Shown here piece after piece: positions 31,073-33,832 of a stretch of 33,832 nt of DNA. The translations under genes were made by a program, and so were the position numbers. The stretch comes from a virus: positions 1 to 33,832 of IMG/VR virus record IMGVR_UViG_3300035162_002058; one strand, 5' to 3'. Position 1 is the first letter of the stretch, and each line of letters begins with the position of its first letter. Under the pieces are notes generated by a model. The model was given only the letters and a program-made list of their open reading frames with translations, searched no databases and was not told the DNA's origin.

Positions 31073-32658
31073 ATACTATGCCGGTATTGGATGACAATAC
31101 TATGCCCGACCTTGTAATGAACACAAGCAAAGCGACCGATGTGATGACGCTTGAGAACATTGTCAACATCAAAGCATCTCTCCCAAAGAATCGAACAGGT
31201 GAACAGTTGGAAGAAGGTGCGCGTCTATGGCAAGCACAAGCATACAACAAATGGCTCGGTCTATTGTCCCCACGAATGTGTGTCAAGGCCGCAACAGGTT
31301 CGGGTAAGACCCGCCTCGCTATCACTATCATGCACCAATGGTTACATCAACACGCCGAAGGTGTTATCGTATTCGTTGTGCCATCCAAGCAACTACTCAA
31401 TCAAACGCGAACGACTGTTCGTATGTGGAAACTCACCTGCGGTCGTATCGGTGGTGGATACAATGAACGCGCACCGAACAAGGATGTTTATATCACTACT
31501 TACCTCTCACTCAAGAAGGTGAAAGCACTTACTCACTTGAAGGGCAGACCTACTCTCTTGGTTCTCGATGAATGTCATCGAGCAGGTGGAGAGGTTGCTC
31601 TTCAAACACTACGCAACTATCAAGGTGATGGTTGTCTTCTCCTTAGCGCAACACCAAACCGTAGTGATGGTGTCTGTGTCATGCACGAAATGAATACCGC
31701 ACCTGCTGGTTCTGTCTGTCAAGGTGAGGAATGCGGTATTGGTATTCATTTCCATCTCAATTTGATTGATGGTATCTCGCAGTCAAGCAACGGTGATGAC
31801 GCACTCGACTTCACATTCCATCTCGTTCATGTCAATATGACAACTCAAGAACAGATTGAGTATGATGATTTGACCGAGCGCATATCCAAACTTTATCACA
31901 AAGCGTATGTTTCTATCGCCACAGCAGGTGGCAATACAGGTAACCTCTTTGCCCGCGGCAATTGGAATCTTGGTGGTGAGAATGGTGCAGAAGCCGCGAG
32001 AGATTTAGGTGTATATCAAGCGCGTTGTAATGAACGAAAGCGATTGATGAATGAGATGGAGAATAGATTCGACGCGGCACAACAAGTCTTGACTCATGAG
32101 ATTGGTAAGAAGTATGCACTCTTCCATGAAACAATCTTCGGTATCGAAAGACTCAACGGTATGTGTAAGGACATTGGTATTCATCCTCATGTATATCACA
32201 GCGGTCTTACTACACTACCACCACAAATGTATCAAACATACCCCGAACTAAACAACCCAGCATTCAAGCGACGACTTCAACAGTATGGTGAAGACGCGAC
32301 GAAGGAACTCAAGCGATGGGAGAGGTCAGTCTCCGACATCCTACTCACATGTAAGTCATTGAAAGAAGGATTCAATGCACCCGACATGGATGGCATCATT
32401 ATGATGAGTGGCACAAACAATGTGCGCTCTCGTATTCAAACGATTGGTCGTGTCTTCCGAGGCGCGAAGCACAAGAGCATTTGGATGTTCGTCTATAACG
32501 ACACAGAAGGCGGTGACTATCGCTCGTTCTATAACCTCATCCATGAAACAGGAATACCTCATGACAAGATACGATACCACACTAACGGTATCAATCCAGC
32601 ACACTTAGTCCACAAGTCAACAGGCTTGATGCACAACACAAAGGAAGTGAAAATATGA
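31069..32658 (+). CDS. SF2 DNA helicase (XPB/UvsW type)
   Basis: 529 aa. It would unwind DNA or remodel forks and R-loops using ATP. Motifs: Q-like upstream segment (WQAQAYNKW), Walker A ATGSGKT (75-81), motif Ib region, DECH (167-170), SAT (193-195), and motif VI QTIGRVFRG (about 457-465), preceded by a KSLKEGFNAPDMD motif V. All core residues for ATPase activity are present. The first 20 residues hold a tandem NTMPVL and NTMPDL, a motif shared with virion-type proteins of the same genome. Two extra cysteines (about 214 and 219, CQGEEC) follow motif III. The family is the restriction/XPB-like SF2 group; viral relatives act in replication, recombination or repair. Confidence 0.93.
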   Translation: MNTMPVLDDNTMPDLVMNTSKATDVMTLENIVNIKASLPKNRTGEQLEEGARLWQAQAYNKWLGLLSPRMCVKAATGSGKTRLAITIMHQWLHQHAEGVIVFVVPSKQLLNQTRTTVRMWKLTCGRIGGGYNERAPNKDVYITTYLSLKKVKALTHLKGRPTLLVLDECHRAGGEVALQTLRNYQGDGCLLLSATPNRSDGVCVMHEMNTAPAGSVCQGEECGIGIHFHLNLIDGISQSSNGDDALDFTFHLVHVNMTTQEQIEYDDLTERISKLYHKAYVSIATAGGNTGNLFARGNWNLGGENGAEAARDLGVYQARCNERKRLMNEMENRFDAAQQVLTHEIGKKYALFHETIFGIERLNGMCKDIGIHPHVYHSGLTTLPPQMYQTYPELNNPAFKRRLQQYGEDATKELKRWERSVSDILLTCKSLKEGFNAPDMDGIIMMSGTNNVRSRIQTIGRVFRGAKHKSIWMFVYNDTEGGDYRSFYNLIHETGIPHDKIRYHTNGINPAHLVHKSTGLMHNTKEVKI

Positions 32659-33053
32659 ACAACCCCGAAACCCAAACCCGAAACGAAACAGATGCACTCG
32701 CTGAACTGCGAGCGAACATGAAGAACAACAACAGTCCGTGGCGACGCTTTGATGCACCAACCACCATTCAATTTAATGGTGGCAAAGTATTCTTGAGCCG
32801 ATGTAAGAATTACATTCGCGTCAAGAGACCAACAGGCTCAAGCAGTTACTTGTTGAAGAAGAAAAAATACTACGGTAACATCGCGGAAGCGCAAGGTGAT
32901 TACAGACTCTCCATCATTGAAGACTTGGATGGACTCACACAAAACACAGTTGCTCAACTCAAAAAGATTTGTGAAACACTTGGTGTGTCAAAGACAGGCC
33001 GCAAAGCAGACATCATCGCACGACTTGAAGCACTCAAAGGTGAAGAAGAATGA
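32655..33053 (+). CDS. SAP-domain protein
   Basis: 132 aa. The C-terminal SAP motif (about 96-128, TVAQLKKICETLGVSKTGRK and the IIARLE after it) is a helix-loop-helix that binds AT-rich double-stranded DNA. The N-terminal part (about 30-75) is basic and beta-rich (TIQFNGGKVFLSRCKNYIRV). It is coupled to the helicase by ATGA, so a DNA-targeting role beside the helicase is likely. It may bind the AT-rich promoters seen in this window. Confidence 0.85.
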   Translation: MNNPETQTRNETDALAELRANMKNNNSPWRRFDAPTTIQFNGGKVFLSRCKNYIRVKRPTGSSSYLLKKKKYYGNIAEAQGDYRLSIIEDLDGLTQNTVAQLKKICETLGVSKTGRKADIIARLEALKGEEE

Positions 33054-33346
33054 GTGGCTGTATTTCAACAGGGATTTTCCCAAGTATGACTTGTGAACAC
33101 TGTGGGTTTGACCCACACCTACTTGTGCTTTACCAATGCAAACAGAACGATGAAGATTTAACCCATGATGAATGGAAAGAACAGTTAGAGTTTTACTTCT
33201 ATGAAGGCTCACACAGCGAACAGTGTCAAGGTGTTATTGATGAAGAAAAGGCACGATTGTTGCGCGAAGCAGAAGCATTCAAATGCTTGAAAGATGTTGT
33301 TGAAAATTGTGTGTGTGATTCTTGTTGGAAAGGTGATGAAGAATGA
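33050..33346 (+). CDS. Small Cys-rich protein
   Basis: 98 aa from ATG 33050 (ATGA overlap); an internal ATG at 33086 would start at MTCEHC. Cysteines C15/C18 near the N terminus and a C-V-C-x2-C cluster near the C terminus (ENCVCDSCW) flank a helical acidic middle. The KARLLREAEAFK segment repeats in the next gene. Probably metal-binding; function unknown. Confidence 0.78.
   Translation: MSGCISTGIFPSMTCEHCGFDPHLLVLYQCKQNDEDLTHDEWKEQLEFYFYEGSHSEQCQGVIDEEKARLLREAEAFKCLKDVVENCVCDSCWKGDEE
33247..33283 (+). repeat. 37-base direct repeat, copy 1
   Basis: Matches 33363-33399 at 35 of 37 positions by eye. It encodes KARLLREAEAFK. Confidence 0.8.
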
Positions 33347-33621
33347 GGAAGATGTCATTCCGAAAGGCACGATTGATGCGCGAAGCAGAAGCAATCAAAG
33401 AAGAGATGATAGCATCGGGTGAAAATAAATATGACTGTGGTTGCGACGCTGAAATTGTTTTTGCATCGGGTCATTTTCAAGTTGATTATGACGGCGTTGA
33501 TTGTTGTTCATGCGGTTATAAATCATGCCTTGATTGTCACCACATCAATTCCCAATCCGATAACCACCACGCATGGAAATGCTACGAAGGGTATGGATGC
33601 AACAAGAAGGTGAGCGAATGA
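33343..33621 (+). CDS. Small Cys-rich protein, partly paralogous to the preceding one
   Basis: 92 aa. The N-terminal segment KARLMREAEAIK nearly copies the middle of the preceding protein. The C-terminal half has many cysteines and histidines (YDCGCDA, CCSCGYKSCLDCHH, CNKK), enough for two zinc sites. ATGA overlaps occur on both sides. Function unknown. Confidence 0.78.
   Translation: MRKMSFRKARLMREAEAIKEEMIASGENKYDCGCDAEIVFASGHFQVDYDGVDCCSCGYKSCLDCHHINSQSDNHHAWKCYEGYGCNKKVSE
33363..33399 (+). repeat. 37-base direct repeat, copy 2
   Basis: Second copy, encoding KARLMREAEAIK in the next gene. The copies are 116 bases apart in start position and lie in two different reading units. Confidence 0.8.
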
Positions 33622-33832
33622 GTGATGAACCTCTTCTTCAATGCAAAGACTGTGCCGCTATCGAGGGTGGCCCAATTGAAGGCTGTGATTACTGCAACAT
33701 CACTGTCCCGTATAACGGAAGATACTATACTCAAAAGAGCATGATAGGTGTCCATTTTTGGTGTAGGAATGATGAACATACTTGTTCAGCATGTGGTGAA
33801 GTCGTGGCTTATGATGACATCGTAGGCGACGG
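33618..33832 (+). CDS. Cys-rich protein, partial at the right edge
   Basis: 71 codons from ATG 33618 (ATGA overlap with the previous stop), open to the window edge. CxxC pairs at the start (QCKDC), middle (CDYC) and near the end (CSACGEVV) suggest zinc ribbons. It continues the run of small zinc proteins in the right operon. Confidence 0.75.
   Translation, partial: MSDEPLLQCKDCAAIEGGPIEGCDYCNITVPYNGRYYTQKSMIGVHFWCRNDEHTCSACGEVVAYDDIVGD

Noticed and set aside
1-33832. CRISPR array, IS element, integrase or att site
   Set aside because: No spaced direct-repeat series, transposase, recombinase or matching terminal repeats were seen on reading both strands.

Overview
The window is a continuous stretch of a tailed double-stranded DNA virus (or provirus). 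The marks are an adjacent large terminase with intact Walker and nuclease residues, a zinc-binding HTH protein of small-terminase type, and a portal-like protein in the same transcription direction. The host cannot be read directly. Several signs lean towards a marine archaeon: Shine-Dalgarno sites mostly of GAGGTGA/GGTGA form, TATA-like AT-rich promoters, an Arf-like GTPase, and many small CxxC proteins. A marine bacterium is not excluded. No tRNA, rRNA, CRISPR array, integrase or insertion sequence was seen.

Layout. (1) Positions 1-28146 are almost entirely minus-strand and hold the virion and packaging genes. Read in the direction of transcription, from high to low coordinates, they are: a tiny coupled ORF; a giant hydrophilic protein of about 2245 aa; an AT-rich promoter; a membrane module (two-helix membrane coiled-coil protein, one-helix protein, membrane-anchored Arf-like GTPase, zinc protein, Gln/Met-rich protein, two-helix protein); the small-terminase-like gene; three long low-complexity proteins (419, 590 and 591 aa); large terminase; four small basic or Cys-rich proteins; a LAGLIDADG-wHTH fusion; the portal; three small acidic proteins; and a second giant protein that leaves the window at its left edge after 1754 codons. 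The only plus-strand gene here is a small zinc-binding protein at 17703-18041. (2) Positions 28147-28477 are a GC-rich structured island at the divergent switch point. It contains a long hairpin and a palindromic TATA-type promoter. (3) Positions 28478-29626 are a monocistronic plus-strand gene of unknown function with a mid-protein acidic run and a strong terminator. (4) Positions 29627-30103 are non-coding, with several perfect inverted repeats and a second AT-rich promoter. (5) Positions 30104-33832 are a plus-strand operon of nine genes joined at every junction by a 4-base ATGA overlap. It includes an XPB/UvsW-type SF2 helicase, a SAP-domain protein and many small Cys-rich proteins, and it runs off the right edge.

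The most unusual content is: the membrane-anchored Arf-like GTPase module; a DNA-ligase-like fold at the end of the left giant protein whose catalytic lysine position is a tyrosine; a short linear motif (TMP followed by any residue, then L/I) spread over at least five otherwise unrelated proteins including the helicase N terminus; and two matching promoter/leader modules, one of which now leads into a three-codon minigene. No recognisable HK97-type major capsid protein lies in the window.
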